A program made the position numbers and the translations under genes. A stretch of 42,102 nt of DNA from 12-FULL-44-12b sp964364225 (GTDB taxonomy: Bacteria > Patescibacteriota > Minisyncoccia > Phycocordibacterales > Zambryskibacteraceae), in the NCBI GenBank assembly GCA_964364225.1, contig CAYIKP010000008.1, positions 1-42,102 on the forward strand, given 5' to 3'. Below the pieces are notes generated by a model. The model saw nothing but the letters and a program-made list of their open reading frames with translations, searched no databases and had not been told where the DNA came from. Positions 25,898 to 34,151 of this stretch are shown here, piece by piece; positions within the stretch are counted from its first letter, which is position 1, and the number at the start of each line of letters is the position of its first letter.

Positions 25898-26566
25898 TTA
25901 AGCCCAACTCAAATCAATATTTTTTATTTTATTGAGTAAAATTTTCTTTATAAGCTCTTCTGTTGGTTTTTTTAGAGAAGGAATTCTTTCGTGGGTTTCA
26001 ACAACAATATTCCTTACACGCGCCGTTAATTTTAAATCTATCATTTTATTTAATACTTTTATCTCTTCCCCCTCTATATCAATTTTCAACAATCCAATTG
26101 GTTTATCTAATGATTCTATAAACTGAGCTATATCAAATACTTCACATTCAATAAAGTTATCTTTATCAACATTACTTTTTTCTGAGATAAGTGAAGAGGC
26201 GGTAGACCATTTAACGGGATCCTCATTACTTTTTTGATGCAGGTAAATTCTAGAAACACCCGAGTGGTCTGAGACGGCTTTATTTAGACAAACTACATTT
26301 TCATTTGTTTTAAACTTTTCTTTCAAGACCTTAAAAGCGTTCGGATCTGGTTCAATTGCATAAACAAGAACTCCCAGACGGGTCATTTTTTTAGTTACAT
26401 TTCCAACATTTGCGCCGAGGTCTATTGCTATTTCACCCGGAGAAAGTCTACTGAATATTTTTTCACATTTCTTATCTCTTAAATATCTACCAATCTTTGG
26501 AAAATCGTATAACCATTTTTTAAAATCAATATATAGCTTAAATATAAAATATTTTAGGTTTACCAT
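25898..26566 (-). CDS. FkbM family methyltransferase
   Basis: The 222-residue protein shows the FkbM pattern: GEIAIDLGANVGNVTKKM, VYAIEPDPNAFKVL, NVVCLNKAVSDHSG, and LLKIDIEGEEIKVL near the C-terminus. FkbM enzymes O-methylate sugars or polyketides. ATG 26566 is chosen because it lies in a 7-nt overlap with the stop of the upstream methyltransferase; an upstream in-frame ATG would add 13 residues of no family likeness. It ends the minus-strand block that starts at 28300. Confidence 0.88.
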   Translation of the reverse strand: MVNLKYFIFKLYIDFKKWLYDFPKIGRYLRDKKCEKIFSRLSPGEIAIDLGANVGNVTKKMTRLGVLVYAIEPDPNAFKVLKEKFKTNENVVCLNKAVSDHSGVSRIYLHQKSNEDPVKWSTASSLISEKSNVDKDNFIECEVFDIAQFIESLDKPIGLLKIDIEGEEIKVLNKMIDLKLTARVRNIVVETHERIPSLKKPTEELIKKILLNKIKNIDLSWA

Positions 26567-27552
26567 ATTTTTTGTTTTTGATTGGAATGAATGATAAGCG
26601 CCCAAAAAATTGGAGATTTATTTTCTCTATTAAAATCGTGCTTTATGGCTAATTTTAATTCTTTGTCATACAAATCAGCATCAAAAGTTGGTTTGGAAAA
26701 TTTTCTTGAAATCAAAACCGGCCATGTAAAATATTTCCATTGTAATTTTTTACCTGCCGATCCACCCAATCCGTATAAAAATATGTTTGAAGAATTACTA
26801 AACAGTCTGGTTATTTTTGAAATCGTTCTTGGAACATATTGTCTTATGCCGTGAAAAATATACAAAGGAAGACTAGCTCCGGCTGGAAAAATATGGACTT
26901 GAATAATGGGTCCATCTGTTTTCTTAACATAATCACTAATTTGCCTAAAAAAAAGTAAATCTGTATCAAAATGCTCTATGGCACTTTGTGTAATGAACAT
27001 ATTCGTACCCTCTGGTATTAGGGGGCTAATATCGCTTGATTTGGACTCTAAAAGGCGAAAATTAGGGTATTTCTGGCCCAATTCTGCCCAATTTGGCTTG
27101 GGTTTAGCGTCTATGCCTGTATACGAGGATATCCTTCCCTGACTAGCTTCAAAAAGCCTTATACCATACCCCCCTGAACCACAGCCTGTATCAAAAACAT
27201 TAACTTCCCCAAGCTCACTAATAATCTTATCCCAAGGCAATGTCCACCAAAAAAGATCCGATAATTTTCTACCGACAGAGCTATTTTTATATGTTTTATC
27301 CCAATGCCTTTCCCAATCAGCGCCGTTAAAGTTTCTAATACTTATTTTCTTATCAAGATTTGTGTATGGAAAAGAATTATTCAAAAAATTTAAAAAGAGG
27401 TAAAAAAGTTTTTGGAAGAACCCCAAACCGGTATCGGCATTATAGTTATGAACCGATGAAGATTTTATCCCAGTAGTGAAAAATGGCATTACTTTGTTTT
27501 GAGCGGGTTGTTTTTGGCTATTACTATATTTATCATGTTTTTGGTTTATCAC
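26560..27552 (-). CDS. SAM-dependent methyltransferase, large N-terminal extension
   Basis: The 330-residue protein has motif I as VNVFDTGCGSGGYGIRLFEA (about residues 118-137), then SSYTGIDAKPKPNW and MFITQSAIEHFDTDLLFF. The first 100 residues are not typical and include the aromatic ADWERHWDKTYKN and FWWTLPWDKII segments. A GTG start at 27552 is the longest option; ATG at 27489 (VMPFF) is an alternative. It precedes the FkbM gene with an overlap. The substrate is probably a surface glycan by context. Confidence 0.78.
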   Translation of the reverse strand: MINQKHDKYSNSQKQPAQNKVMPFFTTGIKSSSVHNYNADTGLGFFQKLFYLFLNFLNNSFPYTNLDKKISIRNFNGADWERHWDKTYKNSSVGRKLSDLFWWTLPWDKIISELGEVNVFDTGCGSGGYGIRLFEASQGRISSYTGIDAKPKPNWAELGQKYPNFRLLESKSSDISPLIPEGTNMFITQSAIEHFDTDLLFFRQISDYVKKTDGPIIQVHIFPAGASLPLYIFHGIRQYVPRTISKITRLFSNSSNIFLYGLGGSAGKKLQWKYFTWPVLISRKFSKPTFDADLYDKELKLAIKHDFNRENKSPIFWALIIHSNQKQKIW

Positions 27553-27604
27553 AATATTTAGTTATTAATTAAGTATCTCAGATGCCATTTTCTACTACGG
27601 GATT

Positions 27605-28300
27605 TTATTTTTTGGTGCATATAAAAAATAAATCAAAGCCAAACAGGTTTGGAGAAAACTTAGCTAATTTTTTATACTTACCTAATCCTACTATTTCTAC
27701 TTTATCAAAAGATTTTTTTAATATATTTCTAAGCTCCTCTGTATGAAATTGATTTATATGTGTAGGATCACTAAGGGGTGTATATTTTTTCTGACCAATT
27801 AAATAACGGAGTCTATTTTTAAGACTAAAAGCATTTGGTACAGAGCCGACCAATTTTCCACCAGAATTAAGGTGTGAAGAAATTTTTCTAGTAACAGAAT
27901 CCGGGTTATATAAATGTTCGAGTACTTCTCCAGCAACAACAACATCAAACTTTTTATCGCCCAACTCTTTCCAATCTCCATTCAGATCAATTTTCATTAT
28001 TTCAATACCTAAATTTGCTTTGGCTTCAGAAAGAGCGGTTTCATCAATATCAACACCTAAAACTTTATTTGATTTTGAAAAAAAACTAGTTAATGCTCCA
28101 TCGCGACAGCCTATGTCCAATACCTCTTTTCCGTCCCCGACAATATTTTTTATAGCCAATCCCCTTTCATTTTTCATAATAGAAAAACCTCTTTCCCTGT
28201 TGGTTTTATGATGCTCTGCATAGATTGTTTGTAAGCTTGTATTCACCCCGTGCGAAACAGGTTGCGGTGTTTTTTTAAAACCTTCGTCCATTAGCTTCAT
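27605..28300 (-). CDS. SAM-dependent methyltransferase
   Basis: The 231-residue class I enzyme has EVLDIGCRDGALTSFFSKS, VLGVDIDETALSEAKANL, and FDVVVAGEVLEHLYNPDSV followed by LNSGGKLVGSVPNAFSLKNR, close to UbiG-like methyltransferases that act on lipids or sugars. ATG 28300 (MKLMDEGFKK) is preferred; a TTG 51 nt upstream is in frame but lies on the repeat and its -10 box. It follows the GT4 gene at 28371 across the 28350-28373 repeat, in the same direction. Confidence 0.82.
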   Translation of the reverse strand: MKLMDEGFKKTPQPVSHGVNTSLQTIYAEHHKTNRERGFSIMKNERGLAIKNIVGDGKEVLDIGCRDGALTSFFSKSNKVLGVDIDETALSEAKANLGIEIMKIDLNGDWKELGDKKFDVVVAGEVLEHLYNPDSVTRKISSHLNSGGKLVGSVPNAFSLKNRLRYLIGQKKYTPLSDPTHINQFHTEELRNILKKSFDKVEIVGLGKYKKLAKFSPNLFGFDLFFICTKK

Positions 28301-28349
28301 AATTATGTATATTTTAGTAAGCAGTCCCTCAGGATAATCATTATACTGC

Positions 28350-28373
28350 AACCGCAGTTTCTAACGGGGTTCA
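28350..28373 (-). repeat. Dispersed CCCGTTAGAAAC repeat, copy 2
   Basis: On the minus strand, TGAACCCCGTTAGAAAC-TGCGGTT starts on the stop codon TGA of the GT4 gene. It is followed by TATAATGAT, a good -10 box for the methyltransferase downstream. Copy 1 is at 22778-22800. Confidence 0.6.
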
Positions 28374-29408
28374 TACCTTTAATTCAGAGATTAACATATT
28401 TGTAAGACTCTCAAGACTATGTTCCTTTTTTACAAAATCTTTTAGATCACTTGATATTTTATTTCTTTGTTCGCTTGTTAAAGAAAATATTTTTTTAATA
28501 CCAGAAGCTACATCTTTGGGATCTAAACTTTGTAGCTGACACAAGTCATCAGCCTTATTTTTAAAGGCTGAATTGTATACCAAAATTGGTGTACCGGAGG
28601 CAGACGCCTCAAGCATCGTTTTATCTAAACTTCCGTCTGGGGTAAGGTTAATATATAAGGCGTATTTTGTATAAAGGTCTGTAGTTTCATCATGTCTAAT
28701 ACCAGAAACAAAAGTTAATCTTTCATTTTCCACAAGAGCCTTGGCCCTAGTTTTAATGTTTTTTTCATACTCTTGTTCTAAGGAATTCCCCGCAGAACCA
28801 ATAATGTCAGCATGAAAATTTAATCCTTCTTTTTCTAACAATAAAAGTGCATCAATAAAAATGTGAATATTTTTTATTGGAGAAAGTCGTCCAAAGAAAA
28901 GAATCGAATTTTCTATTGGGGTTTTGTTTGTATTTTCATACAGTGAGATATCAATGCCGGCTGGCATAATTTTTGTTTTTTTAAATCTCGCGGTATAAGA
29001 GCTCCGTGAAGTGCACATCACTACGTTTGCTAAAAATATTGCGATGTTGGTAATAAAAGAGCCTTTTGGATGATTCCTCCACATAAGCACTCTCTTGCCA
29101 AAAATCCTCCAAATAACTCCCCCAAAAATCACATATTCTTCATTCATATGTACAAATACCGAATCGTAATTTTTTATCTCTCTTAAAATATAGCCCAGAA
29201 ATTTAAAAATATATTTAGTTTTTGATTCTCTCTTCTCTTTTCCTAAAGACAAAACTTTTACATTTTCGGGAAAAGCATACTCACCTTTATATAAACAAAT
29301 AACAGTCACGAAATCACAGCGCTTAGCTAATTCCTCTACCCAGCGATGAAAAAACCCAAGAACAGTATCTTTTTTGTCTATCTTTTGTGTTATTACTAAA
29401 ATCCTCAT
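28371..29408 (-). CDS. GT4 glycosyltransferase
   Basis: The 345-residue protein has MRILVITQKIDKKDTVLGFF at the start, TKIMPAGIDISLYEN, SILFFGRLSPIKNIHIFIDA, and the donor site LTPDGSLDKTMLEASASGTP followed by ILVYNS. The E-x7-E motif is less regular than usual (DKTMLEAS). It overlaps the stop of the upstream GT4 by 1 nt (TAATG) and is the third GT of a minus-strand run of three. Its stop codon lies inside the dispersed repeat. Confidence 0.87.
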   Translation of the reverse strand: MRILVITQKIDKKDTVLGFFHRWVEELAKRCDFVTVICLYKGEYAFPENVKVLSLGKEKRESKTKYIFKFLGYILREIKNYDSVFVHMNEEYVIFGGVIWRIFGKRVLMWRNHPKGSFITNIAIFLANVVMCTSRSSYTARFKKTKIMPAGIDISLYENTNKTPIENSILFFGRLSPIKNIHIFIDALLLLEKEGLNFHADIIGSAGNSLEQEYEKNIKTRAKALVENERLTFVSGIRHDETTDLYTKYALYINLTPDGSLDKTMLEASASGTPILVYNSAFKNKADDLCQLQSLDPKDVASGIKKIFSLTSEQRNKISSDLKDFVKKEHSLESLTNMLISELKV

Positions 29409-30535
29409 TATTTTATTAATTTACTCCATTCCCCGCCTTGAATTTGCAAAAATCTTTCTTTAGAAACAATGAGGCTATCTATTACTCTTTGTGCGGAAAT
29501 TCCCATAATTGTTCTTTTTTCTTGATCAAGCAATATTTTTGCTTGTTTAAAAAGAAAATCGTCATCGTTAACTGGCGACACAAAAGCAGAATTTAATTTT
29601 GCTAAATCATGAGCAATACCAACATCCGTAGAAAGTATTGCTCTGCCAGCAAGGGCTGCCTCTGCTATGGCCATCCCATAACCCTCAAAGAAACTTGTCT
29701 GTAAATATAGGTGCGCAGAAGCAAAATAATCTTTAGTATCTTCTTGCCAACCCTCAAATGCCACGTGATCTCTGACCTTTAATTTATAAGAAAGTTTTTC
29801 TAAATTTTTCCTTTGTGAACCATCTCCCAGTATCACAAGCCCCGCCCTTGGTTCAATTGTTAAAATATTTTTCAAAAGTCTTAATGATTGTTCAATGTTT
29901 TTCTCTGGTTCAAGCCTTGCAATAGTAAGTATTATCAAACCAAATCCCGGATATTTATTTGGAAGAAAGCTTCTATTGCCATAATCAAGTTCCTTACGAA
30001 TAGTAATCGGCAAAACATAAATTTTATCTTTTGGGACAATATTCAGAATTGACTCCCCAACGATGTTTGATACTACTCGCACTCTGTCTGCACCTCGTAA
30101 AACTTTACGTGCTATTGGAATACGAATCTTGTGAAGAAGGGATTGTTTTCTAAACCAAGGGCTCATTATGTCTCCATGTATCTGCATTTCTAAAGGAAAG
30201 TGAAATTTCTTTTTTATTGCAGTGCCCGCTAGCCCCGTATCAAACGGATCCTGAGTGGTAATAATTGTGTTTTTAGAATTTAGACTATTATCAAATATTA
30301 TTTTTTGAGCTTTTTTAACGATGGTTTTTACTCGCAAAAATGGTAACCCCCTTCCTATGGGATAAACAAAAACATTTTCCGCAAGTTTGTATTCCTCCCC
30401 ATTAGCACTAACTATAATAAAAATTTTATTTGCCAAAACACCATAAGAAGCTAGTCGCAATGAAACGGCCGATTTTGGGTCAGATAATTTTGGATCCCCA
30501 CCAATGATAATTACATTTAAATCCTTTTGGTTCAT
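29408..30535 (-). CDS. GT4 glycosyltransferase
   Basis: The 375-residue protein has the GT-B pattern: LNVIIIGGDPKLSDPKSAVS at the start, IHGDIMSPWFRKQS, KIYVLPITI, LIILTIARLEPEKNIEQSLR, LVILGDGSQRKNLEKL, and the donor site TSFFEGYGMAIAEAALAGRA followed by ILSTDVG. It overlaps the upstream GT4 by 4 nt (ATGA) and the downstream one by 1 nt. Substrate unknown. Confidence 0.9.
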   Translation of the reverse strand: MNQKDLNVIIIGGDPKLSDPKSAVSLRLASYGVLANKIFIIVSANGEEYKLAENVFVYPIGRGLPFLRVKTIVKKAQKIIFDNSLNSKNTIITTQDPFDTGLAGTAIKKKFHFPLEMQIHGDIMSPWFRKQSLLHKIRIPIARKVLRGADRVRVVSNIVGESILNIVPKDKIYVLPITIRKELDYGNRSFLPNKYPGFGLIILTIARLEPEKNIEQSLRLLKNILTIEPRAGLVILGDGSQRKNLEKLSYKLKVRDHVAFEGWQEDTKDYFASAHLYLQTSFFEGYGMAIAEAALAGRAILSTDVGIAHDLAKLNSAFVSPVNDDDFLFKQAKILLDQEKRTIMGISAQRVIDSLIVSKERFLQIQGGEWSKLIK

Positions 30536-31644
30536 ATAAATTTCTTTATCACCATAATATTATCGCCTGTAACCTTCTCCCATGAATTGTCCATCGGCAG
30601 GTCACGAACGTCAGAAACGGCTTTTTCATAATTCTTTTCATTAAATAAATACACCAGTTTTTGTTTCAATTCTTCTTTGTTTTCTGGATCAAATAGAAAT
30701 TCTTCTGGCAAATTTAGAGAGAGGCCATGTCCTTTTGAAAGAAGCACTGGTTTTCCAAATGAAAGAGCTTCAAGTATAAAATTGGGGCTAAATTCGCTTA
30801 GGGCTGGACCAATACAGATGCTGGATTCTTTTATATATTGAAATAAATTTTCTTGAGTCATTGGATCAAAAAACAAAACTTTTTCTTTTAAGTCCATAGA
30901 ATTGACCAATTCAATTAGTTTGTTTTTATCAGGGCCACTTCCTATCAATGAAAGTTTCCCTATTCCAACCTCCTTAAATGCCTCAATAACTAGAGGTAAG
31001 TTTTTATAACTAACAAAACGGCCACCAAATAAAATAACTGGCTCATTTGGTAACACAAAAGAAGAATCTTCTCTTTTAAATAAAGGATTATTAATAAATT
31101 CTATTTTGTTTTTTTCTACACCATAATAGTTCTGGTAAAAAGCTCCAAAAAAATTATTTGAAACTATTATGGCGTTCGCCTTACGCACAACAAATTTTAT
31201 TGTCTTAAATAAAAGTGATTTATCTTTTTTATGAAGACCCAATTCGTAATACTTCTTAATGGGCATAAGGCGCCTTCCTTTCTCTACTTCTCTTTCCCAA
31301 ATTGGATCGCCCCCTATTCTTATAATGAAAGGTTTTCTAAATATTTTTGCAATTAGACACGCAGGAAGCCCCGCAGATGTTGGATCAAAAGCATAAACTA
31401 GTTTAGAAAATGGAGCATAAATAAAAATGATTAGAAAATAAAAAAACCATTGCAAAATTTTAGGGAATTTTCTAGAAATACGAATAATTTTGAAACCCAA
31501 ATCTGTATTTGATGGATCATCGCCATAAGCAACAACAACAGGCCTAAAACCCTCCTTTTTTAGCCTTTCAGCTATCTTTCTAACGTGTATGGCGGGGCCC
31601 CCAATATCTGGGAAAAATGCCCCTGCAGCTAAGAGAATTTGCAT
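30532..31644 (-). CDS. GT4 glycosyltransferase
   Basis: The 370-residue protein starts MQILLAAGAFFPDIGGPAIH, the classic N-terminal Gly-rich loop of GT4, and has FIIRIGGDPIWEREVEKG, IEFINNPLFKRED, VILFGGRFVSYKNLPLVIEA, LSLIGSGPDKNKLIEL and ALSEFSPNFILEALSFGKPV. It is the first of three overlapping GT4 genes and is read divergently from the Gfo/Idh gene, with an 18-bp gap between start codons that must hold both promoters. Confidence 0.9.
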   Translation of the reverse strand: MQILLAAGAFFPDIGGPAIHVRKIAERLKKEGFRPVVVAYGDDPSNTDLGFKIIRISRKFPKILQWFFYFLIIFIYAPFSKLVYAFDPTSAGLPACLIAKIFRKPFIIRIGGDPIWEREVEKGRRLMPIKKYYELGLHKKDKSLLFKTIKFVVRKANAIIVSNNFFGAFYQNYYGVEKNKIEFINNPLFKREDSSFVLPNEPVILFGGRFVSYKNLPLVIEAFKEVGIGKLSLIGSGPDKNKLIELVNSMDLKEKVLFFDPMTQENLFQYIKESSICIGPALSEFSPNFILEALSFGKPVLLSKGHGLSLNLPEEFLFDPENKEELKQKLVYLFNEKNYEKAVSDVRDLPMDNSWEKVTGDNIMVIKKFI

Positions 31645-31645
31645 A

Positions 31646-31651
31646 TATAAT
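31646..31651 (+). promoter_or_regulatory. -10 box of the Gfo/Idh gene
   Basis: TATAAT ends 11 nt before ATG 31663, so the leader would be about 4-5 nt. The box lies between two divergent start codons only 18 bp apart, so the two promoters must overlap. Confidence 0.5.
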
Positions 31652-31662
31652 TGCCTTACATT

Positions 31663-32565
31663 ATGTCTAATAAGCCCAAAATAGCAATTGTTGGAGTGGG
31701 GCGTTGGGGTAAAAATTTACTGAAAGAATTTGACCAACAAGCAGATGTTGTATGGGTATGTCATAACAGTTCAGACGACACAAATAAATTTTTATCTGAA
31801 AATTTCCCTTCCGTAAAAATAACAACAAATTTTTTAGAAATTCTTGAGGATAAAACCATAGATGCAGTAGTTATTGCCACCCCCACTGTTACCCATTTTG
31901 AAATTGCAGAAAAAGCTATGGGGTCTGGGAAACATGTATTTCTAGAAAAACCGGGCACTACAAAGTCACAAAATTTAGAAAAACTGGCTGAAAATGCTAG
32001 GGAGAAAAAATTGATTTTTGTGGTTGGTTACGAATTTCCTCACCACCCCGCATCAAAAAAACTAAGTGAGTTATTAAACGGAAAAAAAATAAAGAGCTTA
32101 CTCTTCTTGTGGCAAAAATGGGGTACTTTCTATTATGACTCTGTGCCCCACCTCCTTTCTCATGATGTGTCGGTTTCTAAATATTTAGGAGTGGAAAACA
32201 TTTTGCCAATCACGCACAAGCGAATACCAGTTATCTCTGACTCGGACATTATTGAAACGGAGTTTAGTGGAGACAATGATGTCTATATAAAATCCATAAT
32301 CAACAGGGCAAGCCCAAAAAATACTAAAGAATTAACTGTGATTCTAGAGGACACCACTTATGTTTGGAGTAATAATGAATTGTTTGAGATTGATAAAAAA
32401 AGCGAAACATTTAATAAAATCGATATAGAACAAACGACCCCTGTTGCGAATGAAATTAGAGATTTTCTATCTTCAATAGAATCTGGAAACCAACCAATTT
32501 CAAATGGAGTTTTTGCTGTTGGTGTCTATAAAATTATCGAGAGCGTAATAAATTTACTACGCTAA
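31663..32565 (+). CDS. Gfo/Idh/MocA family NAD(P)-dependent oxidoreductase
   Basis: The 300-residue protein has the Rossmann start KIAIVGVGRWGKNLLKEF, the AVVIATPTVTHFEIAEKAM segment and the family mark HVFLEKPGTTK. The C-terminal alpha/beta domain includes the catalytic-like His in DSVPHLLSHDVS (compare DxxxHxxD). It probably oxidises or reduces an NDP-sugar or a free sugar for the glycan locus. ATG 31663 is chosen because TATAAT sits 11 nt upstream; a TTG at 31651 would lie on the box. It converges on the epimerase gene 9 nt away. Confidence 0.88.
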   Translation: MSNKPKIAIVGVGRWGKNLLKEFDQQADVVWVCHNSSDDTNKFLSENFPSVKITTNFLEILEDKTIDAVVIATPTVTHFEIAEKAMGSGKHVFLEKPGTTKSQNLEKLAENAREKKLIFVVGYEFPHHPASKKLSELLNGKKIKSLLFLWQKWGTFYYDSVPHLLSHDVSVSKYLGVENILPITHKRIPVISDSDIIETEFSGDNDVYIKSIINRASPKNTKELTVILEDTTYVWSNNELFEIDKKSETFNKIDIEQTTPVANEIRDFLSSIESGNQPISNGVFAVGVYKIIESVINLLR

Positions 32566-32574
32566 GCAAAACTT

Positions 32575-33561
32575 TTATTGCTTTGCTTTTGCAAGTTTTG
32601 AAAGCCACTTTTCATGTTCAAGATACCATTCTACAAACTTTTTTAAACCAACTTTTATATGGGTCTTTGGTACAAAACCAATATCTCTTTTTAAATTCCT
32701 TGTATCGGCGTGAGTTTTTAAAACATCAGCAATATGTTTCGGCTCATGTTTTATTTCTGCTTTTTTATTTAGAACAGCCTCAAATTCTTTTATTAAATCG
32801 CCTACCTTCACAAGAGAGTCGCCTCCAATATTGTATATCCTGTGTCCTGTTTTATGTTCTTTTCCTAAAAATCCTATCAATGCCTCTACAACATCATCAA
32901 CATAAGTAAAAGAGCGCCACATATTTCCTTTGTTATAAACAGTTATTGGATTACCTTTTTGGATATTGTCTATGAAATTAAAAAACGCCATATCTGGACG
33001 ACCCCAAGGCCCATACACAGTAAAAAATCTGAATCCGATCATATCCATATCGAACAAATGATTATATGCATGGGCCATCACTTCGTTTGCTTTCTTTGTA
33101 GCCGCATACAAAGACATCGGAGTATCTGTAACATGACTTTCTTTGAAAGGCATCTTTTTATTCTTTCCGTACACAGAACTTGATGATGCATACAAAACTC
33201 TTTTTATTCCCGTTTTACGCGCTGCTTCAAAAACAGAGAGCGTGCCAAGGTGATTGGATTTCGCATAAACCCATGGGTTTATAAGGGAGTATCTAACCCC
33301 AGCCTGAGCTGCTAAATGTATAACGGAGCTTGGTTTCTCTTTTTTGAAGATAGCTTCTACCTTTTTTTCACTAGAGATATCAACTTTGTAGAAGGTGTAC
33401 TTTTTAAATTCTTTAAGAAGCTTATTTCTCCTTAATTTTATTATGGGGTCATAGTAATCGTTTAGATTATCCATTCCTACGACAGAATGCCCATCGGCAA
33501 GAAGGCGGTGGGCTACGTGGAAACCTATAAATCCTGCCGATCCGGTGACTACTATTTTCAT
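32575..33561 (-). CDS. NAD-dependent epimerase, UDP-glucuronate 4-epimerase-like
   Basis: This 328-residue extended SDR enzyme has TGSAGFIGFHVAHRLL, the NLNDYYDPIIKLRR segment, HLAAQAGVRYSLINPWVYAK, SSSSVYG, the catalytic YAATKK and RFFTVYGPWGRPDMAFFNF. NDYYDP-x-x-K-x-x-R together with YGPWGRPDMA is typical of UDP-glucuronate (or UDP-glucose) 4-epimerases such as LpsL/CapI. It would supply UDP-galacturonate or a related sugar to the glycan locus. The match to UDP-GlcA rather than UDP-Glc is judged from memory of the motifs. Confidence 0.88.
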   Translation of the reverse strand: MKIVVTGSAGFIGFHVAHRLLADGHSVVGMDNLNDYYDPIIKLRRNKLLKEFKKYTFYKVDISSEKKVEAIFKKEKPSSVIHLAAQAGVRYSLINPWVYAKSNHLGTLSVFEAARKTGIKRVLYASSSSVYGKNKKMPFKESHVTDTPMSLYAATKKANEVMAHAYNHLFDMDMIGFRFFTVYGPWGRPDMAFFNFIDNIQKGNPITVYNKGNMWRSFTYVDDVVEALIGFLGKEHKTGHRIYNIGGDSLVKVGDLIKEFEAVLNKKAEIKHEPKHIADVLKTHADTRNLKRDIGFVPKTHIKVGLKKFVEWYLEHEKWLSKLAKAKQ

Positions 33562-33603
33562 GGCTTAAGAAAGCCACTCTACCACAAAACGCGTTAATTG
33601 AAA

Positions 33604-33635
33604 AGAGCCGTACGTTCGTCTGAACGTACGGCTCT
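33604..33635 (-). terminator. Perfect hairpin terminator of mini-cassette A
   Basis: A perfect 14-bp stem (33604-33617 with 33622-33635; AGAGCCGTACGTTC and its complement, GTCT loop) is followed on the minus strand by TTTTCAATT. It lies 22 nt past the stop of the 133-residue gene. Confidence 0.8.
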
Positions 33636-33657
33636 ATGTAACCTACCGAAACTCGAC

Positions 33658-34059
33658 TTAAGAGCTACTGGGCGTAGCCACTCGAGTCTTGGGTACAGCC
33701 GGCACTGGCTGTGATGGAAGCTGATCGCACATCTGCTTGAGCCTCTTCAGCAGAACGCTCTGAACAGGATTCGGGTGGCAAAAACCACTGTTTAGGAGCC
33801 ACTCCGCCTGATCAGAATACTTAACCAACTCCACGGCCCGAGCAAACGTTGCCTCTGCCAGCAACCGTGTTTTCTCGCCTGAGACCCCTTCCCTGTAAAA
33901 GAAGTGCTCCATCAAGCTTCGATACGAAGCAAAGCTTGACAGGTCCTTCGCTATCATGCGGTAGAGGCGCCTGGTCTTCCACGTCTCGTAATTCAAGCCG
34001 ATGGAAAAGCCCACCACAAGTGCAAGCGAAACCAGCAACATCACCACGATCAATGACAT
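33658..34059 (-). CDS. Mini-cassette A: small one-helix membrane protein of unknown function
   Basis: The 133-residue product has an N-terminal membrane helix (SLIVVMLLVSLALVVGFSIG) and a soluble, mostly helical domain with RRLYRMIAKDLSSFASYRSL and LLAEATFARAVELVKYSDQA. It ends in a Pro/Ser-rich tail (QPVPAVPKTRVATPSSS). I do not recognise the family. The gene is clearly richer in GC than its neighbours (codons such as CTG, GCC, CGG are frequent). It has a TTGACA/TATGAT promoter, a CAGGGG SD 8 nt before ATG 34059 and its own terminator, none of which is usual for native genes here. Another ATG at 34065 is too near the SD. It looks acquired or expressed by different rules. Function unknown. 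Confidence 0.75.
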   Translation of the reverse strand: MSLIVVMLLVSLALVVGFSIGLNYETWKTRRLYRMIAKDLSSFASYRSLMEHFFYREGVSGEKTRLLAEATFARAVELVKYSDQAEWLLNSGFCHPNPVQSVLLKRLKQMCDQLPSQPVPAVPKTRVATPSSS

Positions 34060-34113
34060 AAACATTACCCCTGTTTTATGGCGTGATTACTTCTCTCTTA
34101 CTTATCCATTACT

Positions 34114-34143
34114 ATCATATAACATTTATGCTTATATTGTCAA
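34114..34143 (-). promoter_or_regulatory. Sigma-70-type promoter of mini-cassette A
   Basis: TTGACA (34143-34138), an 18-bp spacer containing AAGCATAAAT, and TATGAT (34119-34114) on the minus strand. The stretch AGCTATTGACAA...AAGCATAAAT...TATAT..TAG is shared with the promoter of mini-cassette C. The leader to ATG 34059 is about 48 nt. Confidence 0.75.
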
Positions 34144-34151
34144 TAGCTAGT

